DNA of 64,000 nucleotides from Clarkia xantiana subsp. parviflora (GCA_036873135.1 JAPTYO010000017.1:8060001-8124000), one strand, 5' to 3'; positions 11,280 through 21,515 are shown, numbered from the stretch's first letter. Notes: generated by a model not told the origin, from the letters alone. Translations and numbers: made by a program.

Positions 11280-12005
11280 TGTTGGATCACGGTGGAACTC
11301 CGGTACGGACTTTGACGGCAATCCGCTCCTTCGCTCCACGCAATCCTGCAAGAGGGGATAGACCGGGCGGTGACCCAGAATCCCTCTCTGATGCTTAAAT
11401 GAGTATCTCGTATGACTGGCAAGCAGTAATATCAAAGTGTATTGAACTCAACGTAAGTCTTTCTGAGGTGATCTCCTGCCCTTTTATAGGCAAAGAGATG
11501 CCTCAGGTACCTGGCTAACCGTTAGGGGTGGTTAGCCCGTATCCCGCATATCTCGGACGTGATCTCGCGTATCTCAGCCATGCCCCGCGTATCTCGGCCA
11601 CGCTCCGTGTATCTTAACCACGTTCCGCGTATTTCGGCCACGCCCCGCATATCTTGGCCTTATCCACTGATAACGAGTCCCGACTCCCGTCGGGGACTCC
11701 AGAGTTATCTCGTTGTGTCACCGCTCGGGGCCCCTCGTCATCGTGACAGGGCCAATCATTCTCAGGGATTCATCATCGGGGCCTACTTAAAGGCTTCTCA
11801 TCGGGAGCTTCCAGCTCACCTATCGGGACCGACTCTGTCGGGACCTTTCATCATCGGGACTCCCTCTGTCGGGATCTTGTCTCATCGGGACTCCCTTCGT
11901 CGGGACCCTTCTCCTAGGTCATCTTGACCTTCATTTTGGGCCTGGTGGGCCTGTTTGCCGTTTCCTCGCCGTTAAAGGGCCTGACGGCTGTAGTCGAACC
12001 CATCA
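11280..12005 (-). repeat. Element 1, 5' LTR (726 bp)
   Basis: Carries the LTR promoter: on the minus strand a GCCTATAAAAGGGC TATA box near 11480-11495, preceded by an array of about 18-bp GATACG-type repeats. The plus-strand end CCCATCA is followed by the GCGGT duplication. Confidence 0.95.
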
Positions 12006-12010
12006 GCGGT

Positions 12011-12119
12011 GAAGAGTATTTTTCGATGTCAGCAAGAGCGTCGCTATTGTTGTCTATTACGTGCTTCAGATCGGGATTTGATTGATGCCGGGATTCATAT
12101 ACTTCATTCTGAAGATTTG
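12011..12119 (+). CDS. Exon 1, right part, of the element 0 antisense gene
   Basis: Continues the codon begun at 2125 and runs to GATTTG before the donor GTATGT (12120). It contains RDLIDAGIHIL, comparable to RDLVHAGIRLL of the element 1 antisense gene. The first TSD copy plus this segment restores the frame exactly. Confidence 0.75.
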
Positions 12120-12137
12120 GTATGTTGATAAATTTTA

Positions 12138-13048
12138 GGGATTAAGTACCTTTTCATACCACTTCTTTGCACAGAATCCACTTTTGGTACCACTTCTATT
12201 TTTTTGTATACTTTTGGTACCAATATTTTCAACTTTGTATCCTTTTGGTACCACCGTTAACTTTCCGTCCAAATTGGCCGTTAAGTGGCATGTGCCATGC
12301 ACGTGACCGCCCTAAACTTTTGAATTTGTTTCAATTTAGTCCATCTATTGCATCCCTAACTTTTAATTTGTTCAATTTAGCCCTAAAATTTCCAAATCGA
12401 ACCCTTGATCCAAATTGACCTAGCCGGACCTAGCCCTAGGCTAGGTCCGGCTAGGTCAATTGGACCTAGCTCCAATTGGGTCAATTGGGGCTAGGTCCAA
12501 TTGACCCAGCCGGACATAGCCTAGGGCTAGGTCCGACCCTGGGTCGGGGTCGCCTGACCCGGGCGAACCCGACCCAGGGTCGGACCTAGCCTAGGGCTAG
12601 TTCCGACCCTGGGTCGGGTTCGCCCGGGTCAGGCGACCCCGACCCAGGGTCGGACCTAGCCCTAGGCTAGGTCCGGCTGGGTCAATTGGACCTAGCCCCA
12701 ATTGACCCAATTGGGGCTAGGTCCAATTGACCAAGCCGGACCTAGCCTAGGGCTAGGTCCGGCTAGGTCAATTTTGGTCAAGGGTTCGATTTGGAAATTT
12801 TAGGGCTAAATTGAACAAATTAAAAGTTAGGGATGCAATAGATGGACTAAATTGAAACAAATTCAAAAGTTTAGGGCGGTCACGTGCATGGCACATGCCA
12901 CTTAACGGCCAATTTGGACGGAAAGTTAACGGTGGTACCAAAAGGATACAAAGTTGAAAACATTGGTACCAAAAGTATACAAAAAAATAGAAGTGGTACC
13001 AAAAGTGGATTCTGTGCAAAGAAGTGGTATGAAAAGGTACTTAATCCC
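12138..13048. mobile_element. Mutator-like foldback transposon (911-bp palindrome) in intron 1
   Basis: Perfect 9-bp duplications TAAATTTTA (12129-12137 and 13049-13057) flank ends GGGATTAAGTACC...GGTACTTAATCCC. The two halves are inverted copies almost to the centre (about 12593). The arms translate to the same 83-residue ORF in opposite orientation, which is a by-product of symmetry, not a gene. The central 360 bp is GC-rich and made of nested smaller palindromes of GGACCTAGCC and GACCCAGGGTC. The 9-bp duplication is typical of Mutator-like elements. It carries no transposase. Confidence 0.88.
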
Positions 13049-13114
13049 TAAATTTTATAACCTGTACTATGTTGCAATGTAGGTCGTATTGATGGAAAAA
13101 TCTCGTCTTTGCAG

Positions 13115-13232
13115 ACAGCTAATGATCGTGATAACCTGTCAGTTGGGCGTCGTGCTCGTAATATTGCCCCCACTATTCCTGAAGGCTCCGGACATGATCG
13201 TGGCAAAGGACCTAAGAGTGAGGCATCTTCTT
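13115..13232 (+). CDS. Exon 2 of the element 0 antisense gene
   Basis: Follows the acceptor TCTTTGCAG and starts in phase 0 (TANDRDNLSVGRRARN). Ends before GTATCTTC in phase 1. Polar and basic; probably a linker. Confidence 0.65.
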
Positions 13233-13298
13233 GTATCTTCACTTGACTTGCTGATTTTTTCAAGTTTTGTTATATTCACGTTGTCTTTGTTCTTTTAG

Positions 13299-13529
13299 GT
13301 AACTTCGTGCATGAGACTGAGCGCGTTGTTGCAGTACCTGCCACTAGTGTTCTTCCCAAGAGATCTGCCGCAGGGGCGTGTCCCTCAAGTGACCCGAAGC
13401 GCTCTAAACCAAGTGCGGCTATTCCAGCTCCTTCTTGCGATAAAGGGAAGAGAGTTGAGAGTCACACGATAGCGCCTTCTGCCCCCCGGTCGAGGGACCG
13501 GCCCAAGGAGGAGCGTTTTTCCCGCCGAG
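13299..13529 (+). CDS. Exon 3 of the element 0 antisense gene
   Basis: Acceptor TTCTTTTAG, donor GGTATGC (13530). It encodes VLPKRSAAGACPSSDPKRSK and further Ser/Pro/Lys-rich sequence, a likely disordered nuclear-targeting region. Confidence 0.68.
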
Positions 13530-13613
13530 GTATGCATTGTTCTATTTGACATACTTCTTATACTTAGTATACTTTGCTAATGCCTTCTTTGTTTTACGTT
13601 GTTCTTATTGTAG

Positions 13614-13855
13614 CGTTGCCACGTATTAAGCGTGATGACTTGATCCTTTCTGACGGGATTGATGTTTCCGGAGAAAACTGGTCACCTTTCTCCACTGGTA
13701 GTCTTCATTTTCCGAAGGACTCCAAACTTAGCACTCCAGGAGTTGGTGTGCGGGTGCTTCAAATATGTGTTCCTCCTGGTGATCATGATGTCAAACCGTC
13801 TACTGATGAGGAGGCACATGCATACGTTGAGAGCGGCCTAGCTGAATTTGCACCG
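13614..13855 (+). CDS. Exon 4 of the element 0 antisense gene
   Basis: Acceptor CTTATTGTAG, donor GGTAGAT (13856). Begins ALPRIKRDDLILSDG, ends EFAP in phase 0. No known domain recognised. Confidence 0.68.
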
Positions 13856-13945
13856 GTAGATATTGTTCTAACTTTTTGCCTTCCTGTTGTACGCGTATGC
13901 TTTGTTGTTGTTGTTGATCATGATCGTCTTGTTTGTTGTACTTAG

Positions 13946-14536
13946 GCTATTTCAAGGATGATGAACATGTCTTCCTTTGTGTTGGAGCTTGTAAGTGTGA
14001 GGAAGGCTGCTATCAAGAAGTGCAGTACAGTTTCCCGCGAGCTTGCACAGTCCGAAGAGGAAGTGCAGAATTTGAACTCCAAGGTTGCCGATATTGATAC
14101 GCGCATTGCTACTCGTCGCGTCCATGTTGAACAACTTGAGGCCGAGATTGCTGCTATCAAGCAGCAAATTGCGGAGAACAACAGTGTTCATGATGTCACG
14201 CTTGCTTCTGTTCGTGACGAGGCACATAGAGCGGGTGTTGAGAAGGGATTGGCTGAGTATCCTAGTACCCCTGCCTATTCTGCCACCGTCCTTGCTGCTG
14301 CTAAAGCGGATCTTGCACCTTTGGTTGATGAGTTTGCCAAAGATTATATTCTCAGAGTACAAGCACTTGCCCCCGGATTTCCGTTCGACAAGCTAGGTCC
14401 TTATTATTCTTTTGCTGTTGACCATGCTGCGGATTTGCAACGTAAGGCAGCTGAAGCGGCTTCTATTGCTTTGACCTTTGGATATGATAATGCTAATGTT
14501 GAACTTGGTGTTGATTTCCTGGACACGCTGTCTTAG
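13946..14536 (+). CDS. Exon 5 of the element 0 antisense gene, coiled coil
   Basis: Acceptor GTACTTAG. About 196 residues to TAG. The first half is heptad-like (ELAQSEEEVQNLNSKVADI ... VEQLEAEIAAIKQQI), predicting a coiled coil for oligomerisation. The second half is mixed helix. A T-rich region with AATAATAAAAATAATG (about 14630) follows and could serve polyadenylation. Confidence 0.72.
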   Translation, partial: AISRMMNMSSFVLELVSVRKAAIKKCSTVSRELAQSEEEVQNLNSKVADIDTRIATRRVHVEQLEAEIAAIKQQIAENNSVHDVTLASVRDEAHRAGVEKGLAEYPSTPAYSATVLAAAKADLAPLVDEFAKDYILRVQALAPGFPFDKLGPYYSFAVDHAADLQRKAAEAASIALTFGYDNANVELGVDFLDTLS

Positions 14537-15689
14537 TCCTTTGGAGATGATGATATGTTTGAGGCTTTTGTCCAAACCTTTATTTGTATGTTTGCTTGGT
14601 ATGGAACTTCGTCCTTTGGACCTGTTTTTCAATAATAAAAATAATGTGATAACTTGTTAGTAATATTCATACATTGAGTTATCGATGTTGTCCGTATGCT
14701 TTAGACTTGGAAGATAGGATAGATATCCTTAGATGATGAACATGATGTCCGTAATTGCGACTATATGTCGCGCATTGTTGAGTGTTATGAGCGCCCCTCT
14801 TGGTTGGATTCCAAGGCATGGCAAGATGCGTACGCTAGGTACTTGTAGTGTTGTAAGTAGTAATGTACTTGGCACGGGCACTTGGCACTGGCACTTGACA
14901 TGTAGCAGTGTCGTCTAGACGAAGCAAGACTTAAGTTTATACCGTCTCTTAGTTCCACTCTAAGGCGACGTTGTTGCAAGGTATTCTTGCTTATTTTGCT
15001 GTTTTTGCGTTAAATGCTAAAGAGCAAGATAACGTTATACAAGACTCGACTTGTAAGTTTGATGAGTTTTGTACAAAGTTTTCTTAAAAAAGCGTATAAC
15101 ACGAAGCTATCCCTTTTCGGGCCGAAATCTTCATGGTGTATGAACCCTTAAGAGAGTATGCATACTTTAGTTTGTGGGGTAGTCGTCTAACAAGAGGACT
15201 TCCGCCACGGTGGGGTGATCAGTCCCATCATTGCATTTGCCGCATCCTGTTTCTATTAAGGGAATGGCTATGAACATGAGGATTTGACCGAAGGATTTCA
15301 CAACATGTCAATTTTTAGAAGTAAACATGAGGTTTTCCCTCTTGGAAAGGATGTCGCAACATGTTACTTTTGATAGCTGTGAACATGGGTATTGTCCTTT
15401 CGAGGAGGATATTGCACCATGTCACTTTATAGGTTTTGGGTTTTCTTCAAGGCATTGCATGTTGTTTTGTTTCTTGAGGTTAGTCGATAGTAGAATGCAT
15501 AATGTAGAGATGTACCTACGAAAGTAAATTAACCATCATTAGATACTTGTCGTGTTTACAATAGTTTTGAGGGAAGGCGTCTATTGACTGCTTCTTCCAA
15601 AATACTTCTAATTACAAAGGCATGATCTGCACTTATATTCCTATAGGTGCATTTAAAAAGATAGATTAGAAGTGGAAAGTCTATCTCCC
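14537..15689. other. Non-coding spacer of element 0 with short direct repeats
   Basis: No coding frame is convincing. 15263-15430 holds three degenerate repeats of about 60 bp, each with AACATG ... GGA ... TTGCAACATGTCAC. 15480-15650 is homologous, inverted, to about 21361-21480. Confidence 0.5.
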
Positions 15690-16370
15690 TCAAATATATC
15701 TTGGCGGCTGACGGGCACTGTTGTTCGCGACATAGCTTCCCAGAGTTCCATGCGCAATAAATTCTTCAATCTCCATCATCAAAGTCAAACAACCATTGGT
15801 ATTGTGCCCCCAAGTCTGGTGATATCGGCACCAATATTCAATATCCCTGCCTAAGAAGGCGGTTTCCGGCTCAAGTGGTCTTGGAAGCTTGTTTTCCAGA
15901 ATCTTGACGTATATCTCTTCCACCTCCGTGTTTAAGGGAGTGAAGATGTTAGCATAATCCATGCTTGAGCCTTCTGACTTCTTTGAAGTTTGAGCTTCAT
16001 TCTTGCGTTGAGAGGTGTGCCCCATCTCAATTCACGCTCACAAGATATCGCAGTTTCCATCTTGTCTTTTAGACACACCATTGTCTTAGTTGTACGCCAT
16101 CCAAATTCCCTTCCGAATAGCAAAAATGTTGGCGCGTTCATGTTCAGGAAAAATGCGTTGATGGCGTCCTTCTTGATTGCTCTCAGTGCAGTTGCATTTT
16201 GAGCGAACCTCTGGAAGTAAGACATGATGGATTCTTCTTCTCCCTGTCTGACATCAAGCACACTCCGCTTAGGCGAACAAAGAATCCTGTCAAGTTCGGA
16301 CCTTGGTGATAACTTTTCCTTCTTCCTTTTATCATCATCGTTCAAGGCGAGCAGCTTTCTCGTTGCACCA
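15690..16370 (-). pseudogene. Second Gag-like module of element 0, fused behind protease
   Basis: Protease runs without a stop into sequence resembling Gag (SVLDVRQGEEESIMSYFQRF, INAFFLNMNAPTFLLFG), open to 15932. After a frameshift, the frame 16025-15690 continues with IFTPLNTEVEEIYVKILE and the CHHC knuckle WCRYHQTWGHNTNGC, then ends at ...PPRYI. A diverged copy lies at 20600-21240 on the plus strand. In a normal Tat element RT would start here. Either a deletion joined two Gag genes or a second Gag was captured. Confidence 0.65.
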
Positions 16371-16900
16371 ACTCCTATCATGGCAATTGACACTTGTTTC
16401 ATTTTCCTCAGTGTATTGACATAGCACTTTCGTGCGGCTGTCTGATCACCTAGCACTTGCCCAATCCCATGAGGAGTTAGGTACTTCATTTTCTGATGAG
16501 CTGTAGATGGCACAATGTCATGTGGGTTGATCGTTGTTCTCCCTAGGATGCCTTTATATGCCCCCAGGTTGTCTACCACCACAAATGTGACGTCTATATG
16601 CAATGCCTTCGACCCGTCTCCAAGGATAACTGGCAGTGTAATCATGCCCAATGGGTAGGTTGCCGCTCCTGCGAAACTAACCAACTGAAACGTGCTCGGC
16701 GAGAGATCGGCTTCCGTTTTTCCCATCTTCTTGAGCACTTCTATATGCACTAAATCCGCAACACTCCCACCATCAACTAGAATCCTTTGCACGTCAAATC
16801 CATTGATGTCCATTGTTATGACCAAAGTATCATCATGGGGATACACTATGTGTTTCTTGTCGGCGTTTGAGAACGGGATGATTATGTCTTCCTTCTCTGG
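16371..16900 (-). pseudogene. Protease of element 0
   Basis: Retropepsin-like: TMDINGFDVQRILVDGGSVAD (catalytic Asp in VDGGS, the form used by elements 1-4), a YPLGMITLP strand and GILGRTTINPHDI, ending with ARKCYVNTLRK. A TGA (about 16901) after KFGKR separates it from Gag; the frame is otherwise open from 16846. Confidence 0.78.
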
Positions 16901-16903
16901 TTG

Positions 16904-17926
16904 TCACCTCTTCCCGAACTTGGGCAGAACTTGCAGCTGCGAGGCATAGACATCCCGGGCGTTAGAAACGCTCCCTCCTGCCGCTGGCCCACCATGGATT
17001 ACGTTGATGACACCACGCTTTGGCGGTAGAGGGTTCTCATTCATCTTCTCCTTTCCCTTGTTTCCCTTTCCGGGTTGTTCTGCATGGTTCTTCTTTTGTC
17101 GTTTGTCGCCTTGGTCGAGATATTGCTTGAGCTCTCCTTTAAGGATGAAGTTGTTTATACAAAATCGCAAGCTGACACAGTTGTTCGTTTCATGGCCATA
17201 GACTTCATGGTTTTCACACCATTTATCTTCCTGCTTTCCCAATGGCCCCTTTCGGAAGTTTGCTGGCTCCCTCCACATATTATCCTCCTTCATCTTCTTC
17301 AGGATTACGTAAAGTGGTGCATTCAAAGGAACACATTCTGCCAAGTTCACTTCTTTTGGTCTTTGAAATTCGGGATGATATGGCCTCTTATGGGGCTGGA
17401 ATTGTCTCGCTTGCTGCGGGCCTTGTTGGGGTTTTGTTTGCTTCTCCTTAGCTCGAGCTGCACTAACTTTCGCCTTATGTTGCTCTCTGAATCTTTCCAG
17501 ATCCACAAATTCTTTTACCCTTGCCGCCAATTCTTCAAGTGTCTCAGCTGGGCGCTTTGACATCTTTTCAGCCAGGGCGTATCCTCTTCGGCCTAAATTT
17601 GCAATTAAGGCGCGCACGATTTCTCCTTCGGTAATGTTTCCTTGAATGTCTGAGATGTTTTGATTGAAGCGGATGTAATAATCTGCTAATGACTCGTCGT
17701 TTTGCTGTGTCACCTCATTCAACGCGTTCGGCCCTTTAAGGAGTGTGCGCTCTCCCATGTATCTTTGAATAAATTTTTCCTTTAGATATGCCCATGACGT
17801 AACGCTTCCGCATGGCAGCGAGAAGAACCAATGTGTGGCAGTTCCAACGAGAGTATTAGCAAATGTCATGGCAACATGATGCGGGTTGTCCGTTCGTCCC
17901 AGCAGAGAAGCTTCATGTTGTTGCAC
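16904..17926 (-). pseudogene. First Gag of element 0, C-terminal two thirds
   Basis: Open for 340 residues. Gag domain (GTATHWFFSLPCGSVTSW, YIRFNQNISDIQGNITEGE), a Lys/Gln-rich linker, the CHHC knuckle WCENHEVYGHETNNC and a basic tail, then GVINVIHGGPAAGG leading to protease, an arrangement and motif shared with elements 1-4 (VINVIHGGFAAGG). It lacks their arginine/serine tract. Confidence 0.85.
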
Positions 17927-17928
17927 AT

Positions 17929-18809
17929 GCTAGATTGGATCTCCTTTTCCTCTATATTTTTCTCCACCGATTCTGTACAGGGCATCTGGAACGTGACTGT
18001 GCACTAGTTCATCAGAGAACGGATGTGATGGATTCTCTTCCAGGGCATGCATTCCCTTCATCTTTGATTACTTCATTTTTCTCTCAATCATTTCTTCTAA
18101 GGCCTTAGCCGTGAGTCCCGTGATTGGGATGTCATTGTCGTACGCAGGCTTCCTCCACCCATCGTTGCATGTGTCAGCATGGCTTGTTGTCTTAAAGCTA
18201 TCCTCCTTGTGTTGGCGTTGTGAATTGCTTACTGGAGGTTGCTTCCATCTCACTCCTTGTTGTTGCTTCATGCCAACGCTTGGGGTGCATGAACGTGCCG
18301 GCTCCTGGCTAGCTTGTCGATAAGTATCTTCAGAGTCTCCTACTCCCTCTGGGTGTTGCGGCTTTTGCTGGTTGACATCATGTGACGCCTCCCTGGCTGG
18401 TGCAGCTTGTTCATTAGAACGCGGGGGTGGTGGCGGAGGTGCAGCATATCCTTGACTCCTTAAGATCTCCCTAAGAGCAAGGAGTTCTTCAAGTGCCGCC
18501 ATCATTGCCGGTGTGACTGTTGGTATGTTGGTTGCATTCCTTGGTTGCTACTGTGCTTCCTCAGCTAGCATTCCCGAAGGGAATTCCTGATTCACCCTCG
18601 TCCTTTGCTCTTGCGGAGGCGCATTGTTTTGATCTTCCGGCCTGTACTGTGCAGGGGGGCATTTGTGGACGGAATGGATGAAGTCGTAGATTCTGCGTGC
18701 GGAATATGAGACGGTCCTGATTGACTTCTCGTTGGTTTCATCCTGCTTACACACGCCTTCTTTGGTTGTCTTCCCGTCATGGCTTGCAGCACGGCTTTTT
18801 GTTCGAATC
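17929..18809 (-). pseudogene. Gag N-terminus of element 0, with stops
   Basis: Gag-like N-terminal frame (ALEELLALREILRSQGYA, Pro-rich, IGGEKYRGKGDPI) broken by stops near 18547, 18067 and 17930. It begins right after the PBS; the original ATG is not certain. Confidence 0.55.
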
Positions 18810-18827
18810 ACTTCAGACGGCGCCAAA
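18810..18827 (-). other. Primer binding site of element 0
   Basis: Minus strand TTTGGCGCCGTCTGAAG next to the LTR end GACATAACA. The core TGGCGCCGTCTG is shared with elements 1-4. Confidence 0.75.
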
Positions 18828-19221
18828 TGTTATGTCAGCTTCCACCTGGGCAGCTTCGGGCTTTTTCCTTCACGAATGGGCTTCTTTCTTCACGAACCGG
18901 CTCGGGATGTATGTATAAGGACGGGAACACCGCAATCCTTAAAACACAATCACCGAACTAATCTTCCAGTCCTCGACCACGTACTCTCGACCTTCGGACC
19001 CTGCACGAGGGGCAGTAACCAGCGTGGGAGGGGGGAATGCTGGTTGGGCCCACTCCGACGCTCAAGTTAGAACTTCTAGAGAGAGAAATCCTTAGAGAGA
19101 ACTCAGAGCATCCAGAGTCCAAAAATGAGGGACTCAGAGCATTGGCCAAAAAAAAAAAAAGAACTCAGAGCATCCAGAGTCCAAAAATGAGGGAGTTGTC
19201 TAGAATGGGAGACCTAGGCCC

Positions 19222-19232
19222 CTATTTATAGG
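19222..19232 (-). promoter_or_regulatory. TATA box in the element 0 LTR
   Basis: Minus strand CCCTATAAATAGGGGCC, a near-palindromic plant TATA context, about 390 bp before the LTR end. Confidence 0.6.
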
Positions 19233-19506
19233 GAACCTAAGGATCATGCCCAGTTTTGAACTACTTGATGTCGGTATGAAGGAAGACGTATACCGTCATC
19301 AAGGCGGGCTATGCATGCACCGACTTCCCACACTTGGCAAATTAATCGGAGTGAGAGTACGAAGAAAATGGTAATCCGGAAGTCCTTCGGTCCGAGAATT
19401 GCGCGTATCCCGGACCGTTTTAGACTTGGGTGTCCGCGAAAGGGTTTTTTACGGGTTTTGGGGTATTTTACGAGGCCCGAAATGTAAATACGAACCCTAA
19501 TTGGAC

Positions 19507-19507
<1 letters not shown>

Positions 19508-19570
<63 letters not shown>
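19508..19570. repeat. (TA)n microsatellite
   Basis: About 31 uninterrupted TA units inside the element 0 LTR. Confidence 0.95.
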
Positions 19571-19574
<4 letters not shown>

Positions 19575-20554
19575 ATCCGTTCGCAGCAGCTCTTCTAGGA
19601 CCTTCGACCACCGCATCGCGCCACCGGTACCACCCCAGATCCTCAGTTCCGCCAGCACCAGTCCTCGCCCTGCCTCGCTCCGCCGCCCCCTGCCGTGACC
19701 ATGCCGTCCGTTCCTGCTGTTTCGTCGAAGCCCACTTCCATCCAGCCATGACCTAAGTCCGCTTCGAGTCCCTCTGTCCCGATCACGTCGCCAGAACCGT
19801 GCCGTCCTCCGTGCTGGATGTTGGCTTGTCGTCGCTGAAAGCCCTGCCTAGCCGGAATCCACTCTTCCGTGGTGTCAGCTCGTCCGATGCAGGTTCCGTC
19901 CCTACCCTGCTTTTTTTTTATATAATTATTTTTAGTCAATTTATTATTTAATGTTAATATGTTATTGTATTATTATTATTATTTTGTGTAACTATTATTA
20001 TTATTGTAATATTTCATTGAATGAATATTTTAAGTGTTTTGGTTAAATTTAATTTGCAATCTAATTGTAATTGATTAAGTTTAATTAGATAGTGTGTTTA
20101 ACTTCTCAAGTTTGTATATATGATGAATATGTAGTAGGTTGTGTAATGATATAAAAATGTTAGATGATTTTAGTATTCTAGATTTCATTCGTACTAGGAG
20201 TTATTGATTATAATTAATTTATAGACTTAGACAATATTTTGCATATGATATAAATTTAATTAAATCGTGACATCGCTCGATTAATTTGTAACATGTGTTT
20301 AAATGGTGAAATTGGAAAATAAGTTAATTGAGTACCGAAAGAGCGTATTTAAAAAAATTATATTTTTAATTCGTAATAGAACCCCCGAACTCGAATTTCT
20401 GATCGTAGACCGATCTTATACCTAGGTGTTTAATTCAGTATTCGCTTAGCTAATTTAGGATCCTAGTTAGCCTTATAATTAACTAGTGGCGACTCTTTTA
20501 AAAATCCACGTTTTCAAAACGTAAATAGCCTTTTGTCAGATTTTGGGTCCGACA

Positions 20555-21240
20555 CTTGCAAGAAGAGAAGATTGAACTCCGAATCCGCTATTGAAGAAAG
20601 TAAGGAGCAAGTTTTAACCCTTGTAAGTCTGCCATAAAGAGTTTGCTTCCCAACATGGCAAAGTGTTTGGGACATCAAGCAAGGACATAATAAGCCAATA
20701 ATGAGTTATTTCAGAAGGTCCGCTTACAATGCCGCTTTGGTTAGAGCAACGAAGGGATATGTCATCAACGCATTCTTCTTAAACATGAATGCTCCATTTT
20801 TCCTCCTTTTCGGAAAAATCTATGGATGGTGAACCACTGATACGATGGCATACCTAAAAGACAAGCTGGAAACTGTAATTACATGTGAACGAGAGCTGCG
20901 ATAGAGTACACCTCTCAGCCAGGAAGGGGAAGATCAAGCTGACAAGCGATCAAGCGGGGTCACAGGTGTCAACTACAACTACATCTTCACTCCTCTAAAC
21001 ACAAAGGTTGAGGAAATATACTTTAGCCTCCTGGAGAACAAGCTTCCCTCGCCACTCGAACCAAAGACAGCTTTCCTGGGCAAGGATATTGATGAGTGGT
21101 GCAAATACCACAAGACATGGGGGCACAACACTAATGATTGCCTGTCTCTAAGATTGGAAATAGAAGAGATCAACGCGCTAGGCGCACTGAAGAGTTATGT
21201 GGCGCACAGCTACCCCGTTCCGCCATCAGACCAACCATGA
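20555..21240 (+). pseudogene. Gag-like remnant, inverted relative of the element 0 second Gag
   Basis: Plus strand, several stops. Recognisable segments: VWDIKQG, INAFFLNMNAPFFLLFGKI, YIFTPLNTKVEEIYFSLLE and the CHHC knuckle WCKYHKTWGHNTNDC, ending at TGA about 21240. It matches 15690-16330 closely enough to be the same family. Element 0 appears to have inserted next to or into this copy. Confidence 0.65.
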
Positions 21241-21515
21241 AGGCGGCAAACACATCATCTATCCCTTTATCTCCATTTATGCTTATTTACTTTAAGTCTT
21301 TCTAGATTTAATACAGTAGTACTCTAGTGTAGTTTACGCTTATTAGATCTACTACATTTCGGAAGGAGAGATCTGTTGACGCCTTCCTGCAACTCGTTGT
21401 ACATATACCAAGAATCTAATGAAATTAATATACTTTCGTAGGTACATTACTACGTTATACATACTACTTTGGAATTACAACAAGTAGTAAGCTATGCACA
21501 TATTAATTTGGATTT
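21241..21515. other. Non-coding tail of the Gag-like remnant
   Basis: Homologous (inverted) to 15480-15650, including GTACCTACGAAAGTA on the opposite strand. Confidence 0.5.

Larger units (their letters stand above)
2127..12005 (-). mobile_element. Element 1: full-length Tat-type Ty3/gypsy LTR retrotransposon
   Basis: Bounded by 5-bp duplications GCGGT (2122-2126 and 12006-12010) and by LTRs with ends TGATGGG...CCAACA on its own strand. It has a PBS next to the right LTR and a polypurine tract next to the left LTR. Gag, protease, RT, RNase H, archaeal-type RNase H and integrase lie on the minus strand (11243 to 5650), followed by tandem repeats and a plus-strand antisense gene (3400-4642). 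The LTRs differ by roughly ten substitutions and a few small indels (by eye). Gag-pol has three in-frame stops and at least one frameshift, so this copy is not autonomous. Confidence 0.95.
1396..14536 (+). pseudogene. Spliced antisense gene of element 0 (Transposase_28 / 'putative gypsy type transposon' family), split by element 1
   Basis: Exons: 1396-2126 continued at 12011-12119, then 13115-13232, 13299-13529, 13614-13855 and 13946-14536. All junctions are GT...AG and the phases agree (0, 1, 1, 0). With element 1 and one copy of its GCGGT target duplication removed, the frame is open for 673 codons to a TAG. Residues about 99-137 (GLRFPY ... LSPAGLRVWSCFRVL) resemble the Transposase_28 signature of plant retrotransposon accessory ORFs; an aromatic motif (HHYFFV) follows near 206. 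Exon 3 has a basic KR-rich stretch that could be a nuclear signal, and exon 5 has a coiled coil. The gene runs against gag-pol, as known antisense ORFs do in some Tat elements. Function is unknown. It cannot be expressed intact now because about 9.9 kb of element 1 sits in exon 1. The start could also be the ATG at 1405. Confidence 0.72.
1..20554 (-). mobile_element. Element 0: large RT-less Ty3/gypsy (Tat-like) retroelement, left end outside window
   Basis: On the minus strand this reads: 5' LTR (20554-18828), PBS, Gag, protease, second Gag-like module, about 1.1 kb non-coding, then a spliced gene on the opposite strand and a minisatellite. This is the Tat layout with an antisense gene near the 3' end, but no RT, RNase H or integrase is recognisable between protease (ends near 16370) and the antisense gene. 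The LTR has the expected TG...CA ends (own strand TGTCGGACCC ... GACATAACA). The base pairs after the LTR (CTTGC, 20555-20559) would be the target duplication, but its partner and the 3' LTR lie left of position 1. The element is interrupted by element 1 (2127-12005) and a foldback transposon (12138-13048). That the flank 1-2121 belongs to it is certain from the continuous antisense reading frame. Confidence 0.72.
18828..20554 (-). repeat. 5' LTR of element 0 (1,727 bp)
   Basis: Own-strand ends TGTCGGACCC ... GACATAACA. A minus-strand TATA box (TATAAATAGG, about 19222-19232) precedes a short CT-rich leader. It contains a (TA)n microsatellite and long AT-rich stretches. No ORF. Confidence 0.8.

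Noticed and set aside
12167..13019. Two identical 83-residue ORFs in opposite orientation
   Set aside because: Both come from the arms of the palindromic foldback; not genes.
14537..15689. Host gene in the spacer of element 0
   Set aside because: No ORF longer than about 65 codons, no splice-consistent model, and direct repeats present.
19430..19756. ORF with an Ile-Tyr repeat
   Set aside because: Translation of the (TA)n microsatellite inside an LTR.
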